64,000 nucleotides of DNA from Xylaria sp. FL1777 (Eukaryota > Ascomycota > Sordariomycetes > Xylariales > Xylariaceae). Shown piece after piece: positions 50,101 through 60,891 of the stretch. The notes under the pieces are model-generated. The model ran no database searches, was not told the origin of the DNA, and was given only the letters and a program-made list of their open reading frames with translations. Position 1 is the first letter of the stretch, and the number at the start of each line of letters is the position of its first letter. The position numbers and the translations under genes were made by a program. Where the stretch lies: positions 1-64,000 of the forward strand of contig MU400513.1 of NCBI GenBank assembly GCA_022578965.1, read 5' to 3'.

Positions 50101-51787
50101 TTACAAACTTTCTCCCTGAACATCCAAGCTGTGAATGCCCTTTTCTGTAGCTTCCCACCGCGTATTCCTTTCGCCATCACCTTCCCAACTTGATGTAGCT
50201 ATTGCTCTCAGATCATACTCGTTGAGTCCTTGTCCCGCATGATCAACATAATCACATTCATAACCGTAGATATCATCTTCTTCATCATACATACAATCCG
50301 ACATGAGATAATCTTGCATGGGACTAGATAGACCCGATGCGAAGTACTGACTCTGGAATCCTAGTAGCTGGGAGTTCGTGACGTCTGCCTCGGAAGAGAA
50401 ATCTCCCAGTCTATTAGAGAGTTCGGATATTCTCAGTGTTTGGTCTCCCCCAAGAGAAACGGTATGGTCGATTTCCTCTTGCCATGCTAAATCCAAATCT
50501 AAATCACAGGTTGCGTGGCTCTGGTAGTGGCCATTGCTTCGGTCCGACGACGACGGCAGCTTTCCATAGAGATAGAGTTGCTTATCTGATAATTCGTACT
50601 GCTCAAAACGCCCTTCATCGACAATTGTACCGTTGATCTGGCTATCTTGGCAATCTAATTCTGCCTTTAGAGATACGGCCTTTCTAGTAGGATTAATCGT
50701 CCCAATTGTTGGTTTTAGTGTATCCTGTAACAAATCCCATAGCATACTCTGGATAGACGACTCGAGATGTCTGACTACATGCTGATCAGAGTCTTGATTG
50801 GGTTCGGTAGGAGCTCCTTTCAAAAGATCTGCTCCTTTGCGCCTGAGCTCGGGGGACTGGCCGTTAAGAGAGGATGCAAAAATGTTTGATATCACAGCAA
50901 AGTGTTTCGTATGGCTTGCAATGGACTAGAAAAAATCAGTTCCTGCTGTGATCAAGGCATCGTCCACGCACGTCTACGTACCCTCCGATACCGGGCATTC
51001 CAGATTGCCGGTGCCAGGTCGAGCAATGATGGTCTATTCTCCGGTTCAAAAACTGATAGCCCTCGCATGCCCTTGCGTGTGCCGAATGTGATGCAAAATG
51101 CTGCCTGGACTAAATATGCCACATTTTCCCACAGTTCGGTAGGATCATTAGCATCAAATACGTGCTGACTCCCAGTTGAACTAATCATGTGGCTTGAGAA
51201 TAACGGAGATTCTGAGCTCGCCTGTTTCTCCATTTTAGAGATAGGCTTCGAAAAACTCGAAGATCCGAACCGAAACATGCACTCCAGACCTTTGAGTTGA
51301 GCGGTATGGGTATGTGGAGGTGATAAAAGAGCCGATGACATATCTGGTTGCTCAATACCGAAATAAAGATTGGGAATATTGCCCTCTTCTTCATGATGTT
51401 GAACGTCTAAAATGTGCACGTCCAGACCAAGCTGTGACCACAACTGACAGAAATGAGGGATTAGCCTCCAAAAGGGTATTCATCTTGAAGACACACTTGA
51501 CTTACGGGACATTGGCAGACTATATCGGCGATTGAATCGAGGAAACCATGTCGCTCTTCTCTACTAATATTACATTCGCCCATGCGTACGTGAACGTCCA
51601 GTCGGCAAAGGCCCCGCGGAAGTAGCCATAACTGTTTCGATCGGATGAGGGAGCTAATATCGTCTTGTGGCATATTGCCAAGCCGAGTGTCGTAGATGAA
51701 AGCCCTCGAGGTCATGGATAGTGATAAATTAAATGTTTTACTCGATACTTCAAACGTCTTCAGGTCAAGCTGGAAGCGACCAGCCAT
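50101..51787 (-). CDS. Uncharacterised fungal protein, three exons
   Basis: Exons are the complement of 51,506-51,787, 50,982-51,443 and 50,101-50,925, with introns of 62 and 56 bp (donors GTAAGT and GTACGT, acceptors CAG and TAG), all in phase 0. The prediction is 522 residues from the ATG at 51,787. The N-terminal third (about 1-250) is moderately hydrophobic and globular (SKQLWLLPRGLCRLDVHVRM; ELWENVAYLVQAAFCITFG). The C-terminal half is polar and acidic with Ser/Asp/Tyr-rich segments and is probably disordered. I do not recognise a domain. Open frames further upstream (to 52,040) are not linked by good splice sites. Confidence 0.7.
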
Positions 51788-52349
51788 GGTAGGCCATTGA
51801 TATGTGTATCCCCACCGGTCGCCGAGGGAATCTGGCGTGAATCAACCTGGCGGCATAGTTCAGCAGCACCGGGTAATGAAAGTATAGAAAAGAATTACGA
51901 TTGATGGAGGGAAGAGATAAATGACGGAAGGTACAAATGTTCATGTGCTGCAGGGGTTTTGTAGTGCCTTGCATAGCTGTTGGGCGGGAAAGAGCAAGAT
52001 GAGCACACGAAAGAAGCCGCGTTGAAGCCTGCGGTGACAAAGTGTATACCTTAGGTACCTAGTAGATACCTACCTTATCGAGGTAGTAAGTGCCTACCTA
52101 AGGAAATGATTAAGGCCGCCCATCCACAACTTAAATACAGAACACCACGCGCCCTGAGATCCGAAATTTATTGATAGAATCCTGGGATTTAACCATGGGG
52201 GCTCTACATTTTCCTATCTAGGTCGCTTCATAACGCTCAGATCGGCGGATTAGTCCTCAGCCCCCGGGTCCCATTGTACACTATGCGGTGTTATTTTGTA
52301 CACTAATCATTCAACGTGCAACCTGGTACGAGTGCAGGCCTTTATATAT
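51788..52349. other. Intergenic region with palindromic TAGGTACCTA-type motifs
   Basis: About 560 bp. Between 52,045 and 52,100 several copies of TAGGTACC, CCTACCTTA and GGTAG-type words are crowded together. No gene was found. Confidence 0.45.
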
Positions 52350-53206
52350 TTAGGGAAGATCCAAAGGAGTTCGGCTGCCTTCAGAGAGTTCAGCCGGTGG
52401 AGGAATCGGTTGAAGGGTTTCTGCAGAGACTTTCCGCCTTGGCCTCTTCAGTTCTTCCAGTGTAATTCCATCTAATTTTGTGATTCCAACAACGGGCGGT
52501 TCTCCTTTCTTGACCACCTGCCATTGGCCTGGGAACATGTTAGTACTGGGTATGCATCTATACCTGTGAATGCAAGATATACCTGGAAGCTTGTGGCCAG
52601 CTAGGCGGAACGCATCGCGTACCACTTGCTCGTGTATCACCCCCCTGAGTTCTAGAACGACCTGGTTTACCGCTACACGGGCCGCCCAATGATCGAAGCC
52701 ACCCTTTCCTTTACCCATACGTATCTAGAGTCTACGTCAGAACTGAAATCAAGCGTAGCTATCACACGAGAGCAACCCACCTCGTTACCGCTAACGAACA
52801 CGCCGACGTTGCAGCATACTCGCTTATATAATCGATACCTCTGCCCACGTAAACGGGCCTTTATCGTGTCCTCGGCAAGCTTAAGCTGCGCTGCACTGAT
52901 TCTCCGGTGATGATCGGTCATGCGTAGACCATAGTCGCCCCAGACAACGGTTGTTCCTTTGGTAGAGCCTCCAGTTGCGACTCGTGGCCGACCCTTCATC
53001 ATCTTCTTCTTACGGTCTAACTGAGGCTCGAGCCAATTGCCCGCCAACGAAGGGGAAGCGGAGAAGAGTCGGACATTCTGCGGCCCTGCAAGCGTTCGAG
53101 TAGCAGCCGCGGCGCTAGGTATTATCGACGGGCGCGTCTTGGGGATGTGCGCAATCTTCAACGATTGAAAGGCCCCGAGGAGGCATGAGGAAGCGGTGGA
53201 GCGCAT
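52350..53206 (-). CDS. mrpl16: Mitochondrial ribosomal protein uL16m
   Basis: Three exons, the complement of 52,781-53,206, 52,583-52,724 and 52,350-52,528, with introns of 56 and 54 bp, predict 248 residues. The ATG at 53,206 starts a Ser/Ala/Arg-rich stretch of about 55 residues, a mitochondrial targeting sequence. The mature part has the uL16 fold: [20 protein letters not shown], then [10 protein letters not shown] and an Arg-rich ISAAQLK region; across the first splice comes [16 protein letters not shown], the family signature, with the KLPGQWQVV turn formed by the second splice. It belongs to the large subunit of the mitochondrial ribosome, near the peptidyl transferase centre. It is divergent from RFC1 across about 465 bp. 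A C-terminal extension rich in Pro and Glu follows the conserved domain. Confidence 0.93.
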
Positions 53207-53671
53207 GGCCGTGGTTGTGGACAGAATGGAGTCAACCACTTCGAAACCCAAATTATCATAACTTGAGCTTCGTTGAACTTTAGATGTCGAAAGCTCTGTG
53301 CTTTGATTGGCTAAGCACAGAGACAATTTGAAGGTCAAGAGGTAACATAGGTACCTTGTTAATCCCTTAAAGTCTTGAGTTCTGCCTACTGCGATAACAC
53401 CGATAACCGCGATAAGAGGGGTTGTTGCCTGGCATGGTCTGTGCAACATGCAAAGCGCCCCAATTATATAAGTGGGAGGACCGCGCTAAAATCAATTTAC
53501 CAAGCTGGCTCCAGCGCGTCATTGAGACAATCAACGCGTCTGATTTGGACCTCCATTGTACCTAGGTGTAACATCCGAGCTCACCCGACTACATTTTGGG
53601 CGTCAGTTGCACCCACAACCCAGAACGCAACAACTCATATTTTCGTTTTCGATGGTCGCTCATTCGCCACG
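53207..53671. promoter_or_regulatory. Divergent promoter region of uL16m and RFC1
   Basis: 465 bp between the two start codons must contain both promoters. ACGCGT at about 53,534 resembles the MCB site that drives S-phase genes in fungi, which would suit RFC1; one site is weak evidence. Confidence 0.5.
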
Positions 53672-56600
53672 ATGCCTGACATTCGCTCTTTTTTTGGTGC
53701 AAAGGGCGGTGCTCCCCCTGCGAAGCCCAGTGCTTCAAAGAAGGCAGAGGCAGAGCCTCCGAAGAAGCGTACCAGTAAGTACAAGTCCGTATGAATATCT
53801 TGTTTCTTAAGACTAATGATCTTTTAAGAAGTCAGAAAGGTTGTGGAGGATAGCGACGATGAGGAGCCAGTTGTCGAGTAAGCTTCCCAGGAACCCTCAA
53901 TCCCCGCATGCAGCTAATAAATGCGACGCCCATAGGCCAAAGAAACTAGCTACTCGATCGACTCCTCGAAAGAAGCCAAAGTAAGACATTTGGTATCTGG
54001 ATTGATTTCATTAAAGCTTACTCTGGAGCAGCGACAAAGAGATACAAGGAACTGCCACGACAGCAAGCGAATACTTCGCTTCGAGCAAGCCCAAAGCTCA
54101 ACAACCCGTCAAATCGGAAGCGAAATCACATACCAGCCCTGCAGTGCCGGTGCGCTCGAGCCCTAGAGTGAAAAAAACCGCACCCACAAAGACAGCCCCT
54201 ACAGATAATAAAGCGGCAAGAAAAAATGCCTCCACAACAGCCAAATATCATAATCTAGATGACGACGAGGATGCATTTATGGACGGCGATGGAGATGCAG
54301 GTGACGATATCTTTGCTGCCGACGCTCGGTCTCGCAACAAGCGAAAGAATGACGACTACGTCGAAGAAGAGAGCGAAGAAGAATTTCTACCCAAGCCGAA
54401 ACGGTTCGCATCAAAAACCAACCCCCCTGATGACGACAGCAAGCCGATTGCCAAAACTTCAAAGGATTCTAAACATACACCAGCCAAAAAACGAAAGACG
54501 CCTGAACCCGATTTCGACGAAGAGGAGGATGAAGAAGAAGAACCACCATCTCGCAAGAAGCCTGCCGCCAAAAAACCCAGAGCCCCGAGAGCTAAGAAAG
54601 CCGAAGAACCGGAGGATGCTGATATCCAAGCGATTTTTGACGATATTCCTACAGTCAGACCGCCAACTCCACCAGCAAAGGACCCGAACCAAAAATTTGA
54701 CTGGAGAAAGGCAGCCGCAGGTGGAGGAAATTCTGGCCCCCCACCAAATCCAATTGGAGAAGACTTGCCCACGGGGGAGCCTGACTGTCTAGCTGGTCTA
54801 ACTTTTGTCTTCACGGGCCAACTATCGAGTATCGCGCGCGAAGAGGCTCAGGCTCTTGTTAAACGCCATGGTGGCAAGATAACTGGTGCCCCGAGTAGCA
54901 AAACAAGCTATGTGATCCTCGGAGACGATGCTGGTCCAAGTAAATTGGCGAAAATAAAGGAACATGGCATTAAAACCATCAATGAGGAGGGGCTTTTTGC
55001 GCTCATCCGCCGACTTCCCGCGGGCGGCGGGAGCGGGAAAGGTGCTGAAAAAGTGAGGCAAAAGCGGAAGGAAGATGAGGAAAAAATCAAGAAACAGGCT
55101 GTCGAGATGGAACAGGAAGAGAAAAAAAAAAGAATAGAGCAAGAGAAAGCCCAAAAAGCAGCTATGGCTCGAGGAGCTACCTCTGCTACACAGGCACCCC
55201 AACCCCTGTCTGCCCAGTTATGGACCGTCAAGTATGCTCCCACTCAGGCTGGCCAGATTTGTGGCAATAAAGCCGCAGTGGAAAGGATTCAAAAATGGCT
55301 CAAGGGTTGGCCTCAAGCAAAGAGGTTCAATTTTCAGAAGCGAGGAGCAGATGGTATGGGTGGGGAGCGTGCTATCATCCTCTCAGGCCCCCCTGGAATC
55401 GGCAAGACAACTGCTGCTCACCTTGCGGCCAAACTAGAAGGTTACGACGTCATTGAAAGCAATGCCAGTGATACACGGAGTAAAAAGCTGGTTGAATCTG
55501 GTGTGAGTGAGGTTATGAACAACACATCCCTTCACGGCTTCTTTGCTGGCGACGGAAAGAAGATTGATAAAGAGAAGAAGAGAATTGTGTTGATCATGGA
55601 CGAGGTCGATGGCATGTCTGCAGGCGACCGAGGAGGCGTTGCTGCCCTAGCGAAATTTTGCAAAAAGACTGAAGTGCCCCTCATCCTAATTTGCAATGAA
55701 CGCAAATTACCAAAGATGAAGCCTTTTGACTTTGTCACATACGATATCAAATTCCAGCGACCTCAAGTTGAACACATTCGCTCGCGGATGATGACGATCT
55801 GCCATCGAGAAGGCATAACAATGACTCCGCCAGTCCTCGACGCTCTTATTGAAGGTAGTAATCGAGACATCAGACAAATCGTGAACATGTTAGCGACGAT
55901 TAAACTAGATCAGGCATCAATAGATTTTGATCAGAGTAAGGACATGTCAAAAGCATGGGAGAAGTCGATTGTTCTCAAACCATGGGACATATGCCAGAAG
56001 ATGCTAGCCGGTGGTCTCTTCTCCCCCGCGAGCAAATCAACGCTCAATGACAAGATCGAGCTTTACTTCAATGACCACGAGTTTAGTTATCTGATGATAC
56101 AAGAGAACTATCTTCGCACAAAGCCATCAGTACTTGGTGCCTATCGGGGTAACAAACGCGAACAGAACTTGAAGCTCCTTGAGGTGATGGACCAGGCTGC
56201 GGAAAGCATATCTGACGGTGACCTGGTAGATCGAATGATTCATGGACCACAACAGCATTGGAGCCTTATGCCAACTCATGCCGTTTTCAGTACCGTCCGG
56301 CCCGCTAGCTTCGTGTCTGGTCAGCTTCTAGGTTCAAACTTCACGAGCTGGCTTGGTAACAATAGCAAATACGGCAAGCTTGGACGTTACATCCGTGAAA
56401 TTCACTCCCATATGCGGCTTAAAGCATCTGGTGATCACAATGAAATTCGGCAGCAATATCTTCCTATCTTGTGGACACAGCTTATTAAGAGATTAGCCGA
56501 CGAGGGTAAGGACTCTGTCGAGGAAGTCATTGAACTTATGGACAGCTACTTCCTCACCAGGGAGGATTTCGATTCTATCAAAGAGCTTGGCGTCGGTCCT

Positions 56601-57030
56601 CAAAATGAAGAGGCTGTTTCGATTGAGTCACAGACTAAGGCTACATTCACGAGACTGTTAGTTGAGGTAATGTCTCCTTTAAGTGGCACTATGCTAATTC
56701 TCTTACAGGTACAACAACATGTCTCACCCAATACCTTTCATGAAAGCCAGTGCCGTCGTTGGTTCTAAGAAAGTCACCAAGGACAAGCCTGATCTTGAAG
56801 AAGCAATGGATGACGAAGACGATGCTGAAGCTCCAGAAGCTGCGGAAGTTGATGAGGAGGAGGACGAGGATATCACAAAGGATAAGTACATCAAGAAGCC
56901 TAAAGCTAAGGGAGCGAAGAGGGGACCAAAGAAGGCATCTAAAGCAGAGCCTAATGACGACGATGACGACGATAAGCCGAAAGCCAGAGGCCGCAAAGCT
57001 GGTGGAGCCAAAGGCAAATCCAAGAAGTGA
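53672..57030 (+). CDS. rfc1: Replication factor C large subunit (RFC1)
   Basis: Five exons (53,672-53,774; 53,829-53,877; 53,936-53,980; 54,032-56,656; 56,709-57,030) predict 1,047 residues. The protein loads the PCNA clamp onto primed DNA with RFC2-5 in the nucleus. The N-terminus MPDIRSFF resembles the PCNA-binding box of RFC1. A long acidic/basic disordered region follows, then a BRCT domain (~316-396, LTFVFTGQLSS ... GGKITGAPSSKTSYVI), the AAA+ module with Walker A GPPGIGKTT (~517) and Walker B LIMDEVDGM (~585), and the RFC1 C-terminal domain (~720-925). The tail is lysine/aspartate-rich. For the last intron I chose donor GTTAGT at 56,657, since it gives TFTRLYNNMSHP, the conserved end; the nearby GTAATG would shift the frame and truncate the protein. 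Confidence 0.95.
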
Positions 57031-57623
57031 GACTCTGAGTATACCTAGAAAAAGGAGGATGCGTCCATAGCTGAGTAACCATGCGATAGGTCTTGAGTCT
57101 ACGTCGGTTAACAGGTATTGGGGGTATGATGATGTATGCGAAGATATAGGGTTTTAGGCCCGAGATAATATGACTTACTGTAGACTAATACACCTTGCTA
57201 TACATCGTCAGGTACAAGCCGCAAGGCGCGCACGTAGTGTTTGTATTGTACTATTTGTGTTGATTGTATTATCCTCAGTACTCACTACTCTTATACTACA
57301 CAGTCGCGACGCTTTCCACCCACACACACTACACAGCAAGTTTTCAAAACAATAGCAGTATCTGCCTTCTTCCCTACCCAATAAGCAAAACACCTTGAAT
57401 TTATTTCAATATGATGCATTGGTGCTGAAATTTCACCTGCATTTGAAATCTGCCTTTACATCGTCGCATTTCGCAGCCTCAACCTCTTACGTTCTTCCAT
57501 TGCAAGCCTACAAAATCTTACAGTCGCTTTACCTCTACGATTAATTCTCGCAGCCTGGTCTTGTGTCGCTGTACGCCTCAGAAGCTTTTGATAGTCCGAC
57601 CTTAAACCTTCCTCTCGCTCGAC
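57031..57623. other. Intergenic region
   Basis: About 590 bp covering the RFC1 3' UTR and the next promoter; no gene or structure recognised. Confidence 0.5.
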
Positions 57624-59926
57624 ATGTCGACTCGCAGCCCTATCGGTCGACCCATCATTGGTCGTCCTCGCCATAGCCGTAAGGTCTACAAGATATTTCA
57701 TCTCTAGAATATGTGCTAACTATGAGCAGAGACTGCTGGATCAACTGAAACCGAAACCGCCATCAGAACTGACGCTAGCCACTACAATCGACGCGCCTCC
57801 GCTTATAATGAAGACGATGTTGCGCTTGTTCCACAAGTGCCTCGCATACCCGACAGATTTCAGCCGCGTAAGAAGAATGGCGATTGCAGCCTCGATCAGA
57901 CGCCTATTGAGGATTCGAAGGGCAAGAAGAAGGTTGACTTGAAGTCCATTCCCGCCCCTCACACTCGTTATCTTCCCAACTGTTCCATCGGAAAACCCAA
58001 AGGGGTTCAAGTCATTTCAAATGCCATGATGCAAGCGTATGTCGCCATGCGTGGAAATTATTTAGGAGGCCAGGACGGAAATGATCCCTTATTCAAGTGG
58101 ATTCAACAGCGAGAAGATCTAGCACAGTCTTTCAAACCGAATATTCACCACAAGCGAGACATCTCGAGGTGCGATATACTAGGTTTCTTATTCCTCCCGA
58201 CGCGTTTACCTACCTAAATTACGCGTGAAGAATAGTAGTCGAAATCACGGATCAGAAGCTAACATGAATTTTCTCAGAATGCTCCAGCTCATCGACAAAG
58301 CTCTCGAGTCTTCCAACATGGGCGGCGACTCTCCCCGCGACTGCGTGTTCGAGGTATACCGGCCGGACTTCGAGCATATCAAGCCCCCACAGGACATGTG
58401 CATGTCGCCTCACGTCTTCGCCGCCTCCTGCAACGACTTCGAGTGGGAGGATGACTCGGACGACGAGGAGGCCGACGTGCCCAGCGGCCGCATCTCACCG
58501 TGCACATTCCTGGAGTGGTCTAAGGACTGCGTGCGATGGAACGCGGACGATATTGAGATCAAGAAGGTAGGGGCTACTTATCCATTTGCTTATTTATCTT
58601 CCATCAGGATCGCTATACTCACCCATTTCATATCCAGGACACAACTTCATACCTACGCATGCGCCCCCCTACGCCCAAGGTCCCCCTGCCACCTAGACGC
58701 CACGAGTATATCCCCCGCGGCAGGCTAGAGACGCAATGGGACATCTACACGGGCGAGGAGTTGACGCCGACATACTACGTCCCGACCAGTCCCTCCATCA
58801 TCTACACGCCGCCGGGCATCGAGTTCGCCGGCTTCGGAAACCCCAACTTCCAGACACAATACAGACGCATGGCGCCTCTTGTGGAACGCGAGCTGCGCAC
58901 CAAGCTCTACGGTGGTCAGGACGTGCTCCCCAGATTGTCGGATGGCGCGAGAGACCGCATTTCTGCTGTAAGTGTGACTGATGACTACGGGAGTGTTTTT
59001 TTTTCTCACCCTTTCTTATCCGTCTGTATCTACACATCTCCGTCATCACTCATCACTAGTACAACGAAGCTAGCATGCGAGCACATATTACATCACACAA
59101 CGCAGCCACTAACCCTTCCCAGTCCGAAGTAGACGCCGCAACAACCATAGTACCAGAGCTCCAAGGCCATCGAGGCGCAGACATCGACGCCGCGCTGCGG
59201 GAGCAGTGGGCAAGCGTGCGGCAAGCAGAGGAGGCGGAGCGCGCCCTACACCAGCACGCCGAGCAGCAGCGGGCGCACATCGCGCGCCTGCAGTTCGACC
59301 AGCGGCACCTGAGCGAGTTCCTGCCGGCACTGCACCTGCGGCGCGAGATGCGCGACCGCCGGCAGCAGGCGGAGATGGAGGCGCATCGGCGCCGCGGCCA
59401 CACCATCAGGGCCTACGTCGCCGAGCACGCCCTCGACGCCCAGAGCCGTCTCGACACGGCCTGGTTCCGTCTCCACGCCACCCAGGCCAAGGTCCACGAG
59501 AACATGCTGCGCATCCAGGGGCTTGAGAATGAGGTCCGCGGGCTCTGCGAGAGCGGCGGCGTGCGCGATCCCGAGCATGCTTATGCTGTGCTCATGGGCG
59601 CGGAGTCGGAGGGCGGGCGTGGTGAAATCCCTGTTGCTGCGTACGGCGCTGGTGTCGACGTGGATGGTTTTGGTGGTTATGGATATGGCGGTGGTCCCTT
59701 GGGTCCTTGGTCTGCTTCTTCGCTGGGTCGTGCTGAAGAGGAGTTTGATCGCCTCTTGGCTGATATGCAGATGCGCGGGGAGAGGGAGGGTGGTGTCAAC
59801 GGCCAGGGATGGGAGGAGCGCTGTGATGATGACAAGTCTGGTGATAGTGGAGTTGCGGGCGTGGGAAGCCGAGACAGCTATTCCTTTCGTCGTCAGGGCC
59901 CGAATGGCGTGGGACATTGCGCCTGA
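57624..59926 (+). CDS. Uncharacterised fungal protein with coiled-coil, five exons
   Basis: Exons 57,624-57,678; 57,730-58,168; 58,278-58,566; 58,638-58,967; 59,060-59,926, with introns of 51, 109, 71 and 92 bp, predict 659 residues. All junctions restore one frame with good donors and branch sites (for example GTGCTAAC and AAGCTAAC). The N-terminus is Arg/Ser-rich. A conserved-looking middle contains VMRGNYLGGQDGNDPLFK-like and CVFEVYRPDFEHIKPPQDM stretches and an acidic WEDDSDDEEAD patch, then WDIYTGEELTPTYYVPTSP and FAGFGNPNFQTQYRRM. Residues from about 400 to 520 are rich in Ala/Arg/Glu/Gln with heptad spacing, a long coiled coil; the end is Gly-rich. No family is recognised. G+C is highest in the last two exons. 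Confidence 0.72.
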
Positions 59927-60891
59927 GTGTGTGAATGGGCCCATTCGCTCGTTTTGCCGCAGATATTCGAGGAGGAGGGGAGGCTCTCACGTTTCTGGAC
60001 TACTTCTTCGACCATGTCGTTGACTATCCAGCTGTCACTCGACCCTGAGAGAAGTTCCCCTAAGTCGCCGCTATTCTCATCCTCTCGGAGGGATTCGATA
60101 TAACCTAGGCTGGGCTAGCGATCGATATTTCTGTTGTTTTTTTTGCTGTTCCTCTTCCGAGCGAGCCCTCTGGTCACTTGTTTGATGAGAGTTGACCTGT
60201 TGATGCATACGGTGATAGTAAGCGAAGGTCTTCGTTCTTGCCGTTCATCGTTGTCGTCCTTCCTAACAAAGGAGGAATCTTTTATTGTTGTACGTGTGGA
60301 GGAACGAAATGAGTGGGCGTTTTCGATGGCATATGAAACCAATCATGAACTTGAGAAAGCGAGCGTGCCATAGGATCTGCTCTCCGTATGTGAGGCGTCG
60401 GGTCTGCGGCACTGTTTATCAGGCTGTACGTCTGTATCCGGGCAGGTAAACTTCGTGCTTTTTTTGTAATTATTAATGCAAACCAAACACAAAATCAGGT
60501 TACTTCGTTGAACCTGACATTGACCGTGTGTATGTAATACGTGCCCACCTTTGGGTCATGTAGGGCTTCCAACGAAGACAAAAAGCAATAAAAAGAAATA
60601 TATTAATGAAATTCCTGCCTCTGCCGTTTTCTTAAGGTGACGACAATACCTAGACCTAGCTCTATAGCAGGAGATATGAAGAGCACGAGACTTCGGCGTC
60701 TCAGCTCGTCAAATAGACAACATATACACAAAATACAGTATTCAATACAACAAGGGAACTCGCATCCCAGCCTCCACAAACATATCCGAGCCCACCAAAG
60801 AATGAAAGACACCAGCTTTTAGATCAGACAAGATCAATGATTGGTTCCAGTCTACCCCAAACGACCACGATCGAGTCACTCGTACTCCTCC
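59927..60891. other. Intergenic region between convergent genes
   Basis: Just under 1 kb, probably mostly 3' UTR of both neighbours. Several short open frames on both strands show no protein character. A poly-T run with GTTTTTTTTGC lies near 60,132. Confidence 0.45.

Noticed and set aside
59246..59944. 232-codon minus-strand frame opposite the five-exon gene
   Set aside because: GC-rich shadow; the plus strand is confirmed by four consistent splice junctions.
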